Shown: in pieces, positions 24,890 through 38,025 of the stretch
Numbering within the stretch: position 1 is the stretch's first letter
Layout of the letters: each line of letters begins with the position of its first letter
Source of the DNA: Marchantia polymorpha subsp. ruderalis
Lineage: Eukaryota > Streptophyta > Marchantiopsida > Marchantiales > Marchantiaceae
Assembly (NCBI GenBank): GCA_037833965.1
Contig: AP031357.1
Span: 8,824,001-8,888,000 of the forward strand
Reading direction: 5' to 3'
DNA length: 64,000 nt
Translations under genes and position numbers: made by a program
Notes under the pieces: model-generated
What the model saw: the letters and a program-made list of their open reading frames with translations, nothing else
Databases searched by the model: none
What the model was told of the DNA's origin: nothing

Positions 24890-26982
24890 TCAAAGCTTGC
24901 TGCTTGCTGCCAGCGCAGCTTTCCGTCTTTTTTCGTACTCCCTGGAAAATGTTCTCACTGCTTCGGTCGAGTAATATCTCGTCGATTTTATCCAGTTCCC
25001 ACCATCCACAGGAAGAGTGGCGCCATTGATGTACTTTCCTGCATTAGAAGATTATGATATCACACAGTCAGTTCGTTGCTTCCATGCTCCAAAGCTTACA
25101 ACCCATTTGATTTGTACCTTATGCATCCCCTGGCCAGGCTATGGAACAACACACAAACTTTTCTCCGTTCAATTTATCTGATGAGAACCTGCTGAGAGTG
25201 GCAACTAATGGAGGAAACGAACCTCCTTCCGAGCAGAAAAACAGTGCAGTCTGTGCAATGTCCGACTTGTCTCCCAAAAAAATGTCCCGAGTAACGGTCC
25301 CATCCATGTTAACAACGAGTTTTTCTACTCCTGGAGTATCTTTGATTGGACCCGGAGCAATTCCGTTCACTCGTATGCCAAAATCTGTACCCCACTCGAG
25401 GGCTAACGACCGAGTCATGCTGTCGATAGCGGCCTGCAGGGTACGCAAAATCCAATCAGAACGACGGGTATCTGATTGGTCGGAACAGCTGTGCTCTCGT
25501 AAGAGGAAAATGCAACTTGTGAACGAGATACATCTATTGTCGCACTCACGAGGAGAGCTGACCTTGGCTGCAGATACGTGAAGTTGATACCACTGTGCCG
25601 AGTAGTGCAAGGTGGCACTGATGTTGATGATAACTCCACCCTCCTGGGGTTGCTTGCCTTGACCTCCTTTCTTCAAGTAGTGCAAAGCCGCATACGACAT
25701 GGTGTAGGTTCCAAGAGCGTCAATCTCCATCACTGGACGGGAAACTCGTCCTTGTCAGTTTTATGTAAACATGCTCTACTTGATGGCAAAACCTCTGGCA
25801 CACAAACGAAACAGCATTTCCAGCTAGACAGTACACTCGTTTGAACTTTTACTCTGAGAAACAGGCCATAGTGCAGAGAGCTGAGCAAAGTCAAGTTTAT
25901 CTGACGGATGGTGAGCTTGGGGCTAGTGATCTGCTAACCATTCAAGTCTCAACTGACCAGTTTCGATGGTGTCTTACCGGTTTTGAAAGCGTTCGGAGAG
26001 AGATCTTCTGCAGCAGATAGAAAATTTCCTGCAGCTCCATTCACAAGAATATCTAACCTTCCAAACTCATCCACCGTCTTCTGCACAGCGTTCATGCAGT
26101 CCTCCTTCTTTCTCACATCTCCCGCAACACCAATTGCCTGAAGTATCCAGATACAGAACCTGGCTCAGAAGCAGAATCAGCTGCCAAGGGCAAAACACGA
26201 CAAAAGCTAGTACCACCAATTTCAGTATCCAGTGCAGTGCAATATAGCGATTCTCTGGACTCTCAGAAAGAAAGCGCGTCATCTAGAGGGTTTGGTCCTG
26301 TCCATCCTTCCATGCATTCCTACATGAACAAACTTCGTTGGAGAAGAAAAAACTTCTAAGTCTCTGTCCCGTGCATGTGAACGCTTCTATGAGCCAGAAT
26401 CAAGGGCGGCCTGTGCCGTGCATCACTGTGTATACCAAGCACGCCAACAGAATCCCCGATTTTACAAGAGAAAGGAAGCGTCACGTTCTTCTACGGTCTC
26501 TCGGGCAATCAATTAATCAATCGATCTTGAACCAAATTCCAAAGGAGTACTCCTGACATGTAACGAGTCGTTCTGATGAGGCGAGGGAGCTTGATATGAA
26601 CGCTATGGCAATCCGGTTTGCGTCGACCTCGTCTGTCCACCGTTCACACGAAGCAGGACACGTTGCACTCACAAGTGGATGCGAATTGCCTCGACTCATC
26701 GATCAGTTTAGCCATCTCACAGTTCGGGAGGAAAGGAAGCATTGGACTGAACCCAAGCAGAATGCAAAACCGAGAGCACAGGGCAGGTACCTGAATGCCT
26801 TCGGTTCCCAAGGACTTCGCAGCTTCGTCAACCACCTGCTTACGCCGGCCCATGAGAACCACCTTCGCTCCATGTCTACCGAAGTAAGTGGCGATACACA
26901 GCCCTATGCCCGATCCTCCACCCGTGAGCAATGCTACTTTTCCCTCCAAAATATCGGGCAGAAATACAGACTTCGGCTCCAT
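24890..26982 (-). CDS. SDRB: Peroxisomal 2,4-dienoyl-CoA reductase (short-chain dehydrogenase)
   Basis: Five exons (26982..26791, 26137..25978, 25732..25563, 25433..25223, 25038..24890) splice with matching phases and GT-AG ends into 293 residues. Residues 20-27 are TGGGSGIG, the NAD(P)H-binding glycine motif. NGAAG (97-101) replaces the usual NNAG. NIS at 154-156 gives the conserved serine, and Lys174 lies in HVSAAK. The typical SDR Tyr of YxxxK is absent, as in the 2,4-dienoyl-CoA reductase subfamily. EWGTDFGIRVNGIAPGPI is a further family block, and the chain ends in SKL, a PTS1 peroxisome signal. The enzyme would reduce 2,4-dienoyl-CoA during beta-oxidation of unsaturated fatty acids. Length and ending agree with Arabidopsis SDRb. 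The ATG is the first in frame before the Rossmann fold. It is head-to-head with the R3H gene. Confidence 0.92.
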
Positions 26983-28426
26983 GACTTCTTACGAGCTATC
27001 CAAAATTCTCTGCAATCGACAAATCGACCAAAACGAGAGGAAAAGAAAAGAGAGAGTTCAGAGTTGGTCCCATTGGGAGAGAAGCACACGAGGCACAATT
27101 TCATACACGCGAATACAACGAAGTGCAAAACTCTGACATCCCGGACCGACCGAACGATACACCAGTACCAACAACTCGTGAATTGTTGAATTTTTCCATC
27201 ACATGGTTTCGGACAACTCTCAAGAAGGTGTTACAAATCAAACGAAGTGAGGAATGCCGAATTGAGAGAATGAGATGTTCGGTGCAAGCCAAAGGCACAT
27301 CGGAGGCCACAGACGCCACCACTCACTCATTCACTCACCCGAGGGGCAAACGAGAACGTCGAATCCTTCGATTCCGCGAGAGCAAGAGAAATAGCGCAAC
27401 TGCGGAAGTCCGGCAGGTCAGGCCGTCATGGCAGCAATCCGAATATCATGACAGACGACAGCGGGCTCAGAGCTCGAGCATCGAGCAGTCCGCCTCGACG
27501 CAATTCCTTCGAAGAATTCGCGAGGCGACGAGCTTCGGAGCTTCCGTGGCAGAAATCATCGCCCGAGATCTGTTGCGTCTTCGCCAGCCACCCGCGCCAT
27601 CGAGGCTCACGCACTAGACGCCAAAACGCTGACCGAAAGGCGACGTCACGTCACGGCACGGCACGGAAGGAGACGGAGCTTTGCACGGAATCTGCCCTTC
27701 GCCGTCATCGTCGACGAGCGGAGAGAGAGAGTAGAGTGGACGTAAGCTGCTCGGAGCCAATTGCGAACGATCCGTCCGTCCATCGACACCGGGAGCAGTT
27801 TTCGCGTTCCTGTCCTCGTGAGTCGTGACGTCGTAAATTCCGCAAATTAAGACGAAGACTCTTTTCTCGAAACCCTTGCGAAGAATTAACCCGGCGTTGA
27901 AAGAATGCGGACTATATCAACCATGTCAACAATGGCAACCAGTAGGAAGGAGGGAGCAGGCGAACCGAGTTAAGGAAGGGAGCTTGAATTACCGTCGATT
28001 CCACCAGCGAGTGGAGCGAGCCAAGCCACGTGGGGCCCCAAGTCACCGTGACCGCGACCGCGGCCTCCGCTTCTCACCTCGTGAGGCTTTCAGTCCGCCG
28101 ACGTTAGACGGACGAGATCAGAACGCGGCTACGGCTGCCGGAGCTGCGACTAGCGGGAGAATCGTGCCTGGAGCATATTCCTCCGCGGTACCGGTACCGA
28201 CCAGGTTCGCCCGCTCTGGGCCGGAGCGGGGAGAGGTGGCGCAAGAGGGAGAGAGCGAGAGAGCGAGAGAGCGAGAATTCCTGTCACTGCCTTGTGGCCG
28301 AGGGCGAGGGCCAGAAGGCAGAGAGAGGGTGCTTTTCAAGAGGGAGGGAGCAGGAGGGTTGAGGAGCAGGTTTTGATCGTGGCGGAGGGATCGGTGCGAG
28401 GAGGCGAGAGCAGGTGGATCACCGAA
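26983..28426. promoter_or_regulatory. Shared spacer between divergent reductase and R3H genes
   Basis: About 1.4 kb separates the two start codons, which face outwards, so both promoters and 5' UTRs must lie here. The right half is GC-rich, with GAGAGCGA repeats near 28252-28275 that probably fall in the R3H 5' UTR. Open frames in it are GC-driven and lack family features. No clear TATA box was found for either direction. Co-regulation is possible but untested. Confidence 0.5.
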
Positions 28427-31400
28427 ATGGCGCTCGTTGCCGGTTCTCTGCATGAGTGGCTCACCAATTCCTCTTACGGTAAGAGGAATCTGCATTCTCG
28501 GGAGCTGTCTAGAAACTTGTCACGGGTTTGGTTGAATTGGGTTGAGTTCGGTGGGGGTAGGGTTGGGTTGGGTGGGGCAGGGTTGGGGTGGGTTTTGGTG
28601 GTCGAAGTGAGTTGCTGGTTGGTTCACACAGTGAACTTTGCAGATTGCGAGAATTTGCAAAATGTTCTGAGTAGTCCACATCACGCAGGATGCATTCTGC
28701 TGGGCTACACATGAATTCTCAGTGTTGTCAATTATGTTGGTGATTTCGGATTTCTCACACGAGAATTTATAGCCCTCCCAGAAGAAGTTGTCTTTGCAGT
28801 TTGCAATTCCTGCTAGGTCACAATTCTGTGTTTTGCTTGACTCGCGGTCATGGCGTGGCTCGCTGCTGATTGTATCTTTGTAACGTCGAGTTCAGATATA
28901 GTTAGTCGCATAAAATTGTCTGGGGCAGTGATCTCAGATGTTCCGAAGGTGTTTGTTATTAAATCAACCGCAGGATGTATTTGTCGTAGAGTTGAAAGTA
29001 CGGGCATTTATAACCTCATATTACTGAAGACAATTATCAGGCTGATGGCCAAATAGAGGGAGGAGTATGTACTGAGAGTACGAAAACTACGCTTTTTTTT
29101 GAAAGTTTTATTCCTTTTGCAATTCTGGATTTGTCCTTCTGTTTTTATAGTGACTTACAATCTTAGAATGCTATGGAAGGACAGTTCAGTTATTGGAGTA
29201 GTTAGCCATGATTTCTGGATGTGCTGAGTATTTTTACATTCGAGGCTGCGTTCTGTTGGGTCGATCCTCCAGTGTACTTGCCTCGATTGCAGAAGAATTT
29301 TACGACTCTGACCGTGACTCTGAGTAAGGCATATCTGACTGATGTCTCGTTTTCTCTCAGTTTGGGGCAAGGATCAAACTGCGGCAGTTGTGAATCGAAA
29401 GAAGGCCCGTGCTCATCGAAAAACTGGCAGCGAGAGAGGTTTGTTGAATTCTGCTGCCAATTTGTGCTGTGGGTCAGTCTGTCCTCTTTACCTGGAAACG
29501 GAATGACCTTGTTTGTTTCAATTGAGGGAGTTTGTCTTATTCCTCCACAGCCGCACACACGCTTACATCGGTGGGCAGCTGTTTGTGATCTGAACTGCTG
29601 TGCTTTTCTGTCACTGCGTTCAGCTGTAAATGTGCAGCATGTGATTAAAGTCCCACAAGTTGTCATGAACGCAATGGGGTATCGGATTCAGATTACAGTA
29701 TTGGAACGTTGGGCTATTGCAATGCAGTATCTGAGTCCGTGAGTTGCAGTGGTTTGTGGAAAAGTCAAAACGTTTGTGCACTAGAAAATGCAGTGATGAC
29801 TTCGTTCGGATATTCGTCAATGCGACTGAACAGCTTCTGTCAAGTATTCGTTTTGTCGTTCCTTCACTTGTTCCAAGTAGAAGGTCCATAAACCAGGAGC
29901 TTGCTTTGGGCTCTTGTTTGGAAGCTCTGAAGGTTATGGAAATACGCTAGGTACTGGAAACGTGATCCTAAAGTATCAATGGCTGGGAGTGAAGGGAGAT
30001 TTGGAAGCTAATTCTGCTTTATATTCCTCAGATGCGCATACTGCAACCGTAGAGCGAGAAAATCACGAGGCTTCGATCAAGGTTAACTTTCCTTCCACCT
30101 TTGCCTCATCTTATCACCTGCTGCATAATTAATTTTCGAGGTTTCGTGTGTCTACCTTTTTCCATATATCTATAGTTCTTGTGGTTGGATGTTTCTTCCT
30201 GCAGGTCAGCAAACGGAGATACCGTAGATGGCTGAATGACAGGCTCCTGAGGGAGCTCGCACCGCCTTTGGAAGCATCAGAGATTGCTAGTCTCTTCGCT
30301 CCACCTCCATGGGGTAATAACTAGCTCTACTTGATCACAATAAAATACTAGGATTTGTCCCTTCGGTGCAGCATTTTCGGAAAGGGAAGGAGGGAGACGT
30401 CTTACATGCTGGAGGACAGGGAGGACTCGCATCGGATGGGATGCGATACCTGTCCTTACTCCAGTTCGTAATTGATGACCAAAACAAAATATGTTAAGAA
30501 CAAGGGCTTTAAGTTCAATGAAGTCATGCATGGACAGGAGTTTCTGGAGTTGTGGCGAAGATTGTCAAAGATGCCTTCGATAGTCGATCAGCTTATTTCG
30601 TGTGCAACAAATTACGAGGAGAACTAGGACTGTCACTCTGACGGCAAACAATGTGAGGGCCTTGGGTACATGCTGACCAGGAGATTCGTTAAAATATCCA
30701 TACACTGAAATTTTAAGGTTTCGGATTGTTTGATAAATACTAATATTTCTATATAATTTTCTAAGATCGAAGAAATGGTGTTGTTGCTGTGTGATTTACA
30801 GGCGAAAAGTCAGCAATTAGTCCTCTAGAACGAGTGACTGGTGCAGGTCCTTCTCCAATGCAAGACGCCGCCGGATGGGAACCGTTTCGACATATCGATA
30901 TGGACTTGCAGGTACTTCGCGCAGCAGTCTCTTCTTATCTTGAATGACCGCCGCCACTCGTCGTTGCTTTTTAGATGGCCTGTACTTTGAGTCGGGTTGT
31001 ACTGCTCAAATCGTTTAGGTTCAGATCTGAAGTCTCCTGGGGACCTATGTTCGCAGGCCAAGTTGTTGAGGGCAGATCGGCCGAGAAGTATGAACGGTAG
31101 CAATGGCACCGTAAAGCAGACATCAGCAATGGAAGCTTGGCGTCAAGTAGAACGTACAGCGCGAGATGCTTTGCGGAGGAACTCCCAGTCGCCTCTTCTG
31201 GAACTCTATGAGGTTCGTGTTGCCCCACGAGGTTTACATGTACTTCGTGGCACTTTAGCCTCTTGGTGAGAAGCTGCAACAAATTATTCATTTGAGACTT
31301 CAATAATTGCTCGCTGACGGATCTGCAGGAGAAGCTGCGAGCTTACCTTTCCGAGATTGAAGAGGGAGACAATGGCAAGGAGCTTGTGCTAGAAGTTGAA

Positions 31401-31791
31401 GCTCCTTTTCATCGTCTTCTATTGCACGGATTGAGTCAGGTTTGGTTACGGCCCACGCACCTTTGCTTTATTAGGGTACATTCATGTCTTCTGTGCTAAG
31501 ACTCATCTGGCTGTGGTTGCATTGGAACTCGAAAACTTTTAAGTCTCAAGTTAAAGTGTGCCCTCGCATCTGTGTGTGCAGTATTATGGATTGACATCCC
31601 GAACCGTGACGGTATCAGAGGCGAAGAAGGTCGCTGGTGTCGAGGCATGTTCAGACCCGATAGTTATACACATAAAGAAGCGAGAGTCCTCGAAACCCAA
31701 AGCGTTGCTCCCTGGGTCAGTTGGCCGTCCGAATTTGACGCAATTTCTGCGGGAAGTGCAACATCGACCCCAGGTTGCAGTAGTTTGTTGA
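28427..31791 (+). CDS. R3H domain protein with R3H-associated N-terminal region
   Basis: Eight exons (28427-28478, 29361-29438, 30032-30081, 30205-30313, 30802-30911, 31057-31212, 31329-31439, 31582-31791) have GT-AG borders and consistent phases and give 291 residues. The middle, from RRYRRWLNDRLLREL through APPPWG to the GWEPF segment, matches what I recall of the R3H-associated N-terminal domain of plant and fungal proteins. Residues about 186-255 form the R3H domain, with Arg214 and His218 as the invariant R-x3-H pair, followed by the YYGLTSRTV block. R3H domains bind single-stranded nucleic acid, so an RNA-related role is likely, but the partner is unknown. The two 5' exons are assigned from phase and composition and are less certain. 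The gene converges with the Myb gene about 1 kb downstream. Confidence 0.8.
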
Positions 31792-32799
31792 GCCTGTCGC
31801 GATTGGATTAGATCGTTAACTGACCAGTCAACTTATCAGACGAAACCTTGTACAAGTTGTAGAATATTAGCCATCATCATTGAGCCGTCCCAGTGGCTCG
31901 AACTGGAAGAAAATAGTGAAGTCGGGCGGTCATTCTGCTGACTAGCATGATAAATGACCTTCCAGACGCATGGATTGTGCGTTCCAATCAGATTGTCAAC
32001 GCATATCCAAAACGTTCTATGAGCGATGGACCATTCCGTTTCTACTGCAGATGCAGTTAAATGAATCAAGTAGATTGAGTGCACACTTGTAGTATATCTT
32101 GTATAGGAGGTTGGAGAGTTTTTTTTAATCAATACTCTCGAGCCTCTCACAGTTACGATGCCAGTGGTGTAGCTTTGTACTTGGAAAGTGAACTCACGAT
32201 GCACGAAAGGTACAACTCGTCGATCGATCATTTGATTCAAATGGACAAAGTTGTCCGAACAGCACATTTGTGAATGTCGTTTCGTACAAAACTGTCAAAA
32301 AGCTGGAAATGATCTGTAAGTGCCTCGCTGATATTCCTCTACTGGCCTTTGCCCGTACCATTCTAACAAGAACGCCACGCAGAGTAGGACGTATAGAATA
32401 TTCTTCCAAGTATTGCTTCTATGAGGATTTCTTTGAGACTGTTTCGTCTCAGTTCGTATGAAACCTTCCTGTACGTGCATCACGAATTAGTTCATGCTGT
32501 CTGAGATTCAATGTCTGAAAGTTTGGCATGAGATGTCTAAACTCTGTTTCCTTCGGAGATGGAAACTCGTGCTACGTTTTGCCGTGGCCTTCAAAAGCGA
32601 GAGTTTGTGAGCAGCATCTGTTTGCCATCAGTGGGAAGATCGATGAGGTTGTATCGCTGGAGTCCCGTCTTATCCTCTTTGGACTGCTTAGGTTCTGCCT
32701 TTGGAATCGCCAAGCTGCCGTCTGATCTCGTGTCTGTCATACTTCCGGATTCTCCCCGTCCATGGCTACTATTTATCCGGTATTCGAGTTAAGGTCTCT
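31792..32799. other. Spacer between convergent R3H and Myb genes
   Basis: The 3' UTRs of both genes should end here. Open frames are short and have no family features. I found no transposon ends or RNA genes. Confidence 0.5.
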
Positions 32800-34090
32800 T
32801 CAACGCGCTGTGAAAGTAGACCAACAGCGATCCTCAGAGACGAGCTTTGCAGATTGCAAGCGGTTCCAACATCTCACGAAATGTGCGGAGAGTGCAATCT
32901 TTCTAAGGGTTACTCATTCTTTCGGTGGCCATTTTATACTACGCACCTTTTGAGATGACGAGCCGGCTCGTGCTCTGAAATGAAGCCTCCCTCGAACAAG
33001 AAAGGGTAAATTTTCTTGTACCTGTGAAGATTCTTCAGGAGGATTATTCGTCATTCAGCAGCAAGACAAGTATTCCATGGATCTTACAGGCGCGAATGCA
33101 AGGGTCACATACAATTCAGTACAAGCAACAGCTGGTAGCATGGAGTGCCGAGTGGGCGTCTTTTGGGATGCGGCTGGGTCTGGACTTCGACAGCGATAGT
33201 GTCAATTCATGAATTCTACACCATCTCGAATTTGGCCTCGAGACTTGGCGAATCAGTGAAAACCACGGAACCTCAAATCAGAAACTCCTTACCACACTTC
33301 AGCACAAGCACCGCCTCTGCGGTTCATCTGGTCCGCAACTTGCTCCCAGTTTATTTCAGTCCGCCGCTGTCAGACACACCGTGGACTGTCAAGCACAGAT
33401 TCTCGACGGACGAGTTGTCACTGCAAGCCAAGAAAAGTTCTCTCGTCCTGGACGTACATTGTATCTTCACAAGCTCCTAGTTCCGTGCCTGGACCTAGCA
33501 TGTTCTGGCTGCCTGGTGAGTGCATCGAATCTCATTCCATGTAAAACCCAGTGAGAGGTTACCCAGCGACTACGACCCACTTCATCATGCTCGGGCAGCA
33601 CTCGTCTGGATTCCAGATTCAGAAGAACGTAAGATTGAAGTTGGTCTCTCTCCTCTTGTGTCCACGGTCCTGGATGTTTGCAGAGGCCACGATCACAGTC
33701 TGCAAGGGTTGAGGGTTTTAGGAATTCAACCCGCAGTGCCATGCCAAAGTGCACAAGCCTCATTTTTCTCGACAGCAAAGCACGGATGGAGGTGGAGGTG
33801 GGGCGGAGGATGTGTACCCGTTTTCACCGGAGCCTGCCTCAGGCTTCGCCACTTGACTTTGCAGACTTGCGCAGGTCGGTCGAGCTTGCTTCCAATCGTC
33901 TTCCAGTCCGGACCGTGTTCCAGAAACAGCCTTCACCATCGTCATCATCATCATCATGCATCACATGAACAGAACAAAACAGCTGTCGGACACCACTGAC
34001 TGACTGACTGCCTGCCTGACTGCATTTGCTCTCTTCATTCTCATTCATTCAGCTGTGCCTCGACATGGTAGTCCCACTGTGAAGAAATGT

Positions 34091-34124
<34 letters not shown>

Positions 34125-37100
34125 AATCTATCCACATCGATGCAGTAGAGTGCTGCAGAGCTCTTGGATAAATCGTGCATGACGAAAAAACAAGTGCACA
34201 AAACCTCAAGCAGCGTGCTGCTGATGTTTAGAGGAAATGAAGAACGATGGCAGGCATGATTTTAAGTGGAGGTGATTACGTCCTTAACTGCTGTAACTCC
34301 ACCTCGAGCCATTTGCCCCGTTTCCCACCTTCCAAGAGACGACGAGCCCTTGAGTTGATTTGTTTAACCGGACGATGAGGTAGACAATTTGCTACACATC
34401 CACAGGGGGACACACGAGTCAATCAAGCGTCAGATGAATCGATGCATGAAACAAACAAACGCACGAACGAACTATCACTAATAGAGTCACAAGTGCTCGG
34501 AAGCTCGGTGTGAGCAGATAGATGGTCAATCCGTGCTTCAGATGGATGGAGCTGCTGCCCAAATGTGCACAATGAATGAATGATTGATTGATTGATCCCC
34601 ACGGAGAGAGAAGCTTGGAAATGGATGCTGCTGCTACTGCTGCTGCAGCATCACTGACCGATGCTCAACCAGGCGCCCCGTGCCTCTTTGTAGCAACTGG
34701 TATTAAGAAGCATCTCCAGGCCTTTGACTTTATCCCAGCCTCGCTCCTGACACAGATCGGGCACGGATCAATCAATCGATGCTCGATGGGTGAGGACACG
34801 AGAATGGACATCAGAGATCCACAGACCCATTCGGCCACGATCGGCATTCGCCACGAAATAATGATCTGATCGAAGGCAAGACACCGAAGGAAAAGAATCC
34901 ATGGATCTGAGAGGAGCGAACGAAGATGGAGCAGGAGGAGAGGCGATGGGTACCTCGATGTAGCCATCGACGGCCGTCTTGATCGCCTCGTCTTCCTGTG
35001 CGGTGAATTTGCCGAAATGCAAGTCGGGCGTGTTGTGATCGTAGCTCCAGCTCCGTTTCCTCGTTTCCTCGTCCTCGGGAGCCACAATTTCTCCTTCCGG
35101 CAGCAGGAATCTCACCCGCTTCTTCTTCTTGACCTTCTTCGGTGCGCTGGGATTGCAAATCTGCAGCGGAGACAAATCGCCGCCATGGAATTCGCTGGCA
35201 CACTCCCTCTCGTCGCCGCTCCTCTGTCTCCTCTTGTTGCCCTTGAGCTTCTTCCTCGACGTGAGAAATCGGACCTCCTGAGCTCGGGCACCATTCTCCT
35301 CCGCCTCCTCCAGCAGCAACTCGGTGTCAGCATCCGCAGCATCTTCCCTCACGTGGATCAGATCTCTGCGACCGAGTGGAACGATCTGTCCAGCTTGAGG
35401 CTCGACATCCAGGCCTCCAATTCTCTTGAGCTTCTTGCGCTCCTTCTTCGAGAGGGTTCTGGACCCCGACGAGTCCAAGCGCGCAGCAGCAGCATGCGGA
35501 GGACTTCTGGAAGGAGAAGCGGCCTCGAGCTCCGCGGAGATGGTGTCGGCCTGACCACCACCATCATCCTCCTCATCATACTCGTGCTTTCGCCGTTTCC
35601 TCAGCTTTCTGGGCATCTTGCAGGGACTCGAGAAATGATCGAATGCATGGTCGTCTAGATCTATGAGTTCTATACCACCAGATGCAACGATTTCGTTCTT
35701 GGCTCGATGGTCACTTGCCTCGGCCGTCTTGGGCTTCGTGGCCATGGAACTGAAAGTGCCACCACCAGCCACAGCGAGAACCTTCCCCTCGTCGACGATC
35801 TCCGATCCTCGCCCACCATCATCTCGGCATTTCCTCTCGGATTTCTTCGATTGCGATGCGCGAGATGAGTCTCGAGGCGCCTTGGACATTCCACCACCGT
35901 CAAAATTGCAGCCGATTGCAGCTGCGGATGGGACGCTGCTGTGTTTCATGGCACTTCTCGAACGACAAGCCTCCTTCTCAGGCGTCCTCGAGCTCAATGG
36001 GACAGGCGATTCCAAGACCTGGACCTCGTCGTCCAGGTCGATGATGGACGCCTCGACACCCGTGGCAGGGCGATGCTTCTTGGGCTTCTTGGGCTTCGCA
36101 GGGCTGCATGTCTGAGAACGAGGAACGAGAGTCCCATCAGCAGCTTCAGAAGAGATGCATCGCCGAGCATCTTCTCCAAATTGGACGAGGCCAGCAGCAA
36201 TGGAGCTCTTCGATTGCTTCCTCTTGGGAGTTTTCGAAGACTCCACTGCAGACGGTGCATAATCAAGGGTCCTTGAAAGTACACCGAGATCAGGAGCAGC
36301 AGCAGCAGCTGCATTGAAGTCCTTAATTCCATCAGCCTGATGAGGACTGAGGGGCGAGGGTTTCTTCTTGAGCTTCTTGAGCTTTTTGACCTTCACGAGG
36401 CTTGAAGTATCGATCACATCCTGCATGATCTCATCATCATCATCATCATCATTATCGTCAGCCGATGCAGCAGCAGCAGCAGCAGATGATTGACAGTCTG
36501 TGTTTCGATCATGGGCTTGCTCTCGTTTGCAACTAGATGAGCCACTCTTCTTGGGCATCTTAGCTTTCAATGAGTCAAGTGGCTTTTCAGAAGGCAGCCA
36601 TGAACGAGCCTCGACATCCTGATCGTCGCTGAGCTCAGTGACCTGAGCGTCAGCTAAAGCACTCCTTTCACCATAGCCGGAAGTGTGATTCTTCTTGGAT
36701 TTCTTGGCCTCGGTGAAGGATGACACTCTTGCTTCAAATCGGGAGACAATCTCTCCCACAACTCCATCCGTCGCGTGAGCACTGGCTCCACGATCGTCAC
36801 GACACTGCTGCTGCTTGCACCGTTTGGTATCCATGGCACAGGTCAGGTCTCGAGATTCCGGATCTCCGAGCCTCCCATTATCTGCCGGAGTGCGAGTGTC
36901 CTCTCCTCCTCCTCCTCCATCACCACCTGGAGAATCGTGGTGCTTTTTTCTCGATCTCTTGCTCTTCATGGGCTCAGATGATTCGGCACCACTCCGCGAG
37001 TGATTAGCCACAAGAGCGTCGTCGACATTGCTGGCAATTCTGCCACCTGCTGCTGCTGGAGTCTGAATCGAAAGATCGTGATCAGACTGCCGATTCTTCT

Positions 37101-37464
37101 TGGACTTCCTGAGCTTTCTGGATTCCAAAGGGTTCGTCTCCGACGGCTTCGAGAGGGTGCAAGCCATAATCTCCTCCTGCTTTGGATCAGCTGCAGCTGC
37201 AGCCTTGATCTCCTTCTGAGAGTCCATCCCGATGACGCTGTCCAAGCTATGGAGCTCGCCGGTAGCCAGATCCTTGTACCATATACTTCTTTCCACGAAC
37301 TCCACAATCTTGAACCCACCAGCAGGAGGAAAAGGGGGAGCACGACGAGCATGTTCTAAATTTCGTTTGTCAATGAACGAGCCTACATTTGGCTCGGTCT
37401 CGTCTCCGCTGCTCTTGAGCTGACTTGTGCTCCCTGTCCTCTTAAATGTACAGCGGCACTCCAT
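32800..37464 (-). CDS. Lysine-rich Myb/SANT protein of the REB1/TTF-I-like family
   Basis: Exon 1 (37464..34954, 837 codons) is a low-complexity charged region with repeated KKxKK/RKLRKSKK clusters typical of nucleolar proteins. It ends in KFTAQEDEAIKTAV, the start of a Myb repeat. Further exons carry the rest: 34746..34659 (GLEMLLN), 34391..34280 (LPHRPVKQI, KRGKW), 33930..33818 (EHGPDWKTIG), 33699..33581 (HPGPWTQEERDQL), 33366..33293 (INWEQVADQM) and 33021..32947 (WYKKIYP). A last exon (VRCWNRLQ) ends at the stop at 32800. All phases fit. The final intron is uncertain: acceptor 32902 gives only 44 nt, acceptor 32872 gives 74 nt. With the first choice the protein has 1064 residues. The repeats resemble Arabidopsis At5g41020 and the fungal/animal Reb1/TTF-I rDNA terminators, so a nuclear DNA-binding role is likely. 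Confidence 0.78.
34094..34123. repeat. (CT)15 microsatellite inside an intron of the Myb gene
   Basis: Thirty bases of pure CT lie in the intron between the exons at 34391..34280 and 33930..33818. On the transcribed (minus) strand it reads as a GA repeat. It is probably a neutral length polymorphism. Confidence 0.95.
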
Positions 37465-37986
37465 ATCGAAATCTCAGTATATTCTCTGTTGAAAACCAGC
37501 TGCAACTCAAATCCTGTCACAGTGTACGGGCTCACCAGGATCCTTGTCGATGATTCGTAAGTTCCATAATCTGTAGACGATATCCTGGGAACCAACTGAG
37601 CATCTATAGAATTGACAATGTTGGGTATGGTCGGCCGCCACTTCGAGACTGCTGCTGAGGAATCACCGACAGACGAGAACTGACAGCTCTCCCGATCTCG
37701 AGGGCTTCAAATCAGACTCCGAAGCGAGGGACATAGTCGCCGCTGACAGTGTCCACATTATTCCCAGCTTGATTCCGTCCTTCAGTTCCAATGGAACTGA
37801 CTGAAATCTTGCACCTTTGAACGGACGTGCGCGTGGTCACCGACAGGGTTCAGATACCGTATGAAGATCTGAAGACGGTGGACAGATGACAGAGCTCGAG
37901 ATTTGAGACAAATGAGATTCTGAAGCTCCTTCTCATGTCGAGTGAACCGCAATCTGAGAGGTGGACATCGATGAGAGTTCTTAAGG

Positions 37987-37990
<4 letters not shown>

Positions 37991-38024
<34 letters not shown>
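37991..38024. repeat. (AG)17 microsatellite
   Basis: An uninterrupted run of 34 bases, about 530 bp upstream of the Myb gene start codon and therefore plausibly in its promoter or 5' UTR. On the gene strand it reads CT. Confidence 0.95.

Positions 38025-38025
<1 letters not shown>

Noticed and set aside
34588-37423. Plus-strand and other-frame ORFs over the Myb gene first exon
   Set aside because: They are shadows of the lysine-rich coding sequence; composition follows codon positions of the minus-strand frame.
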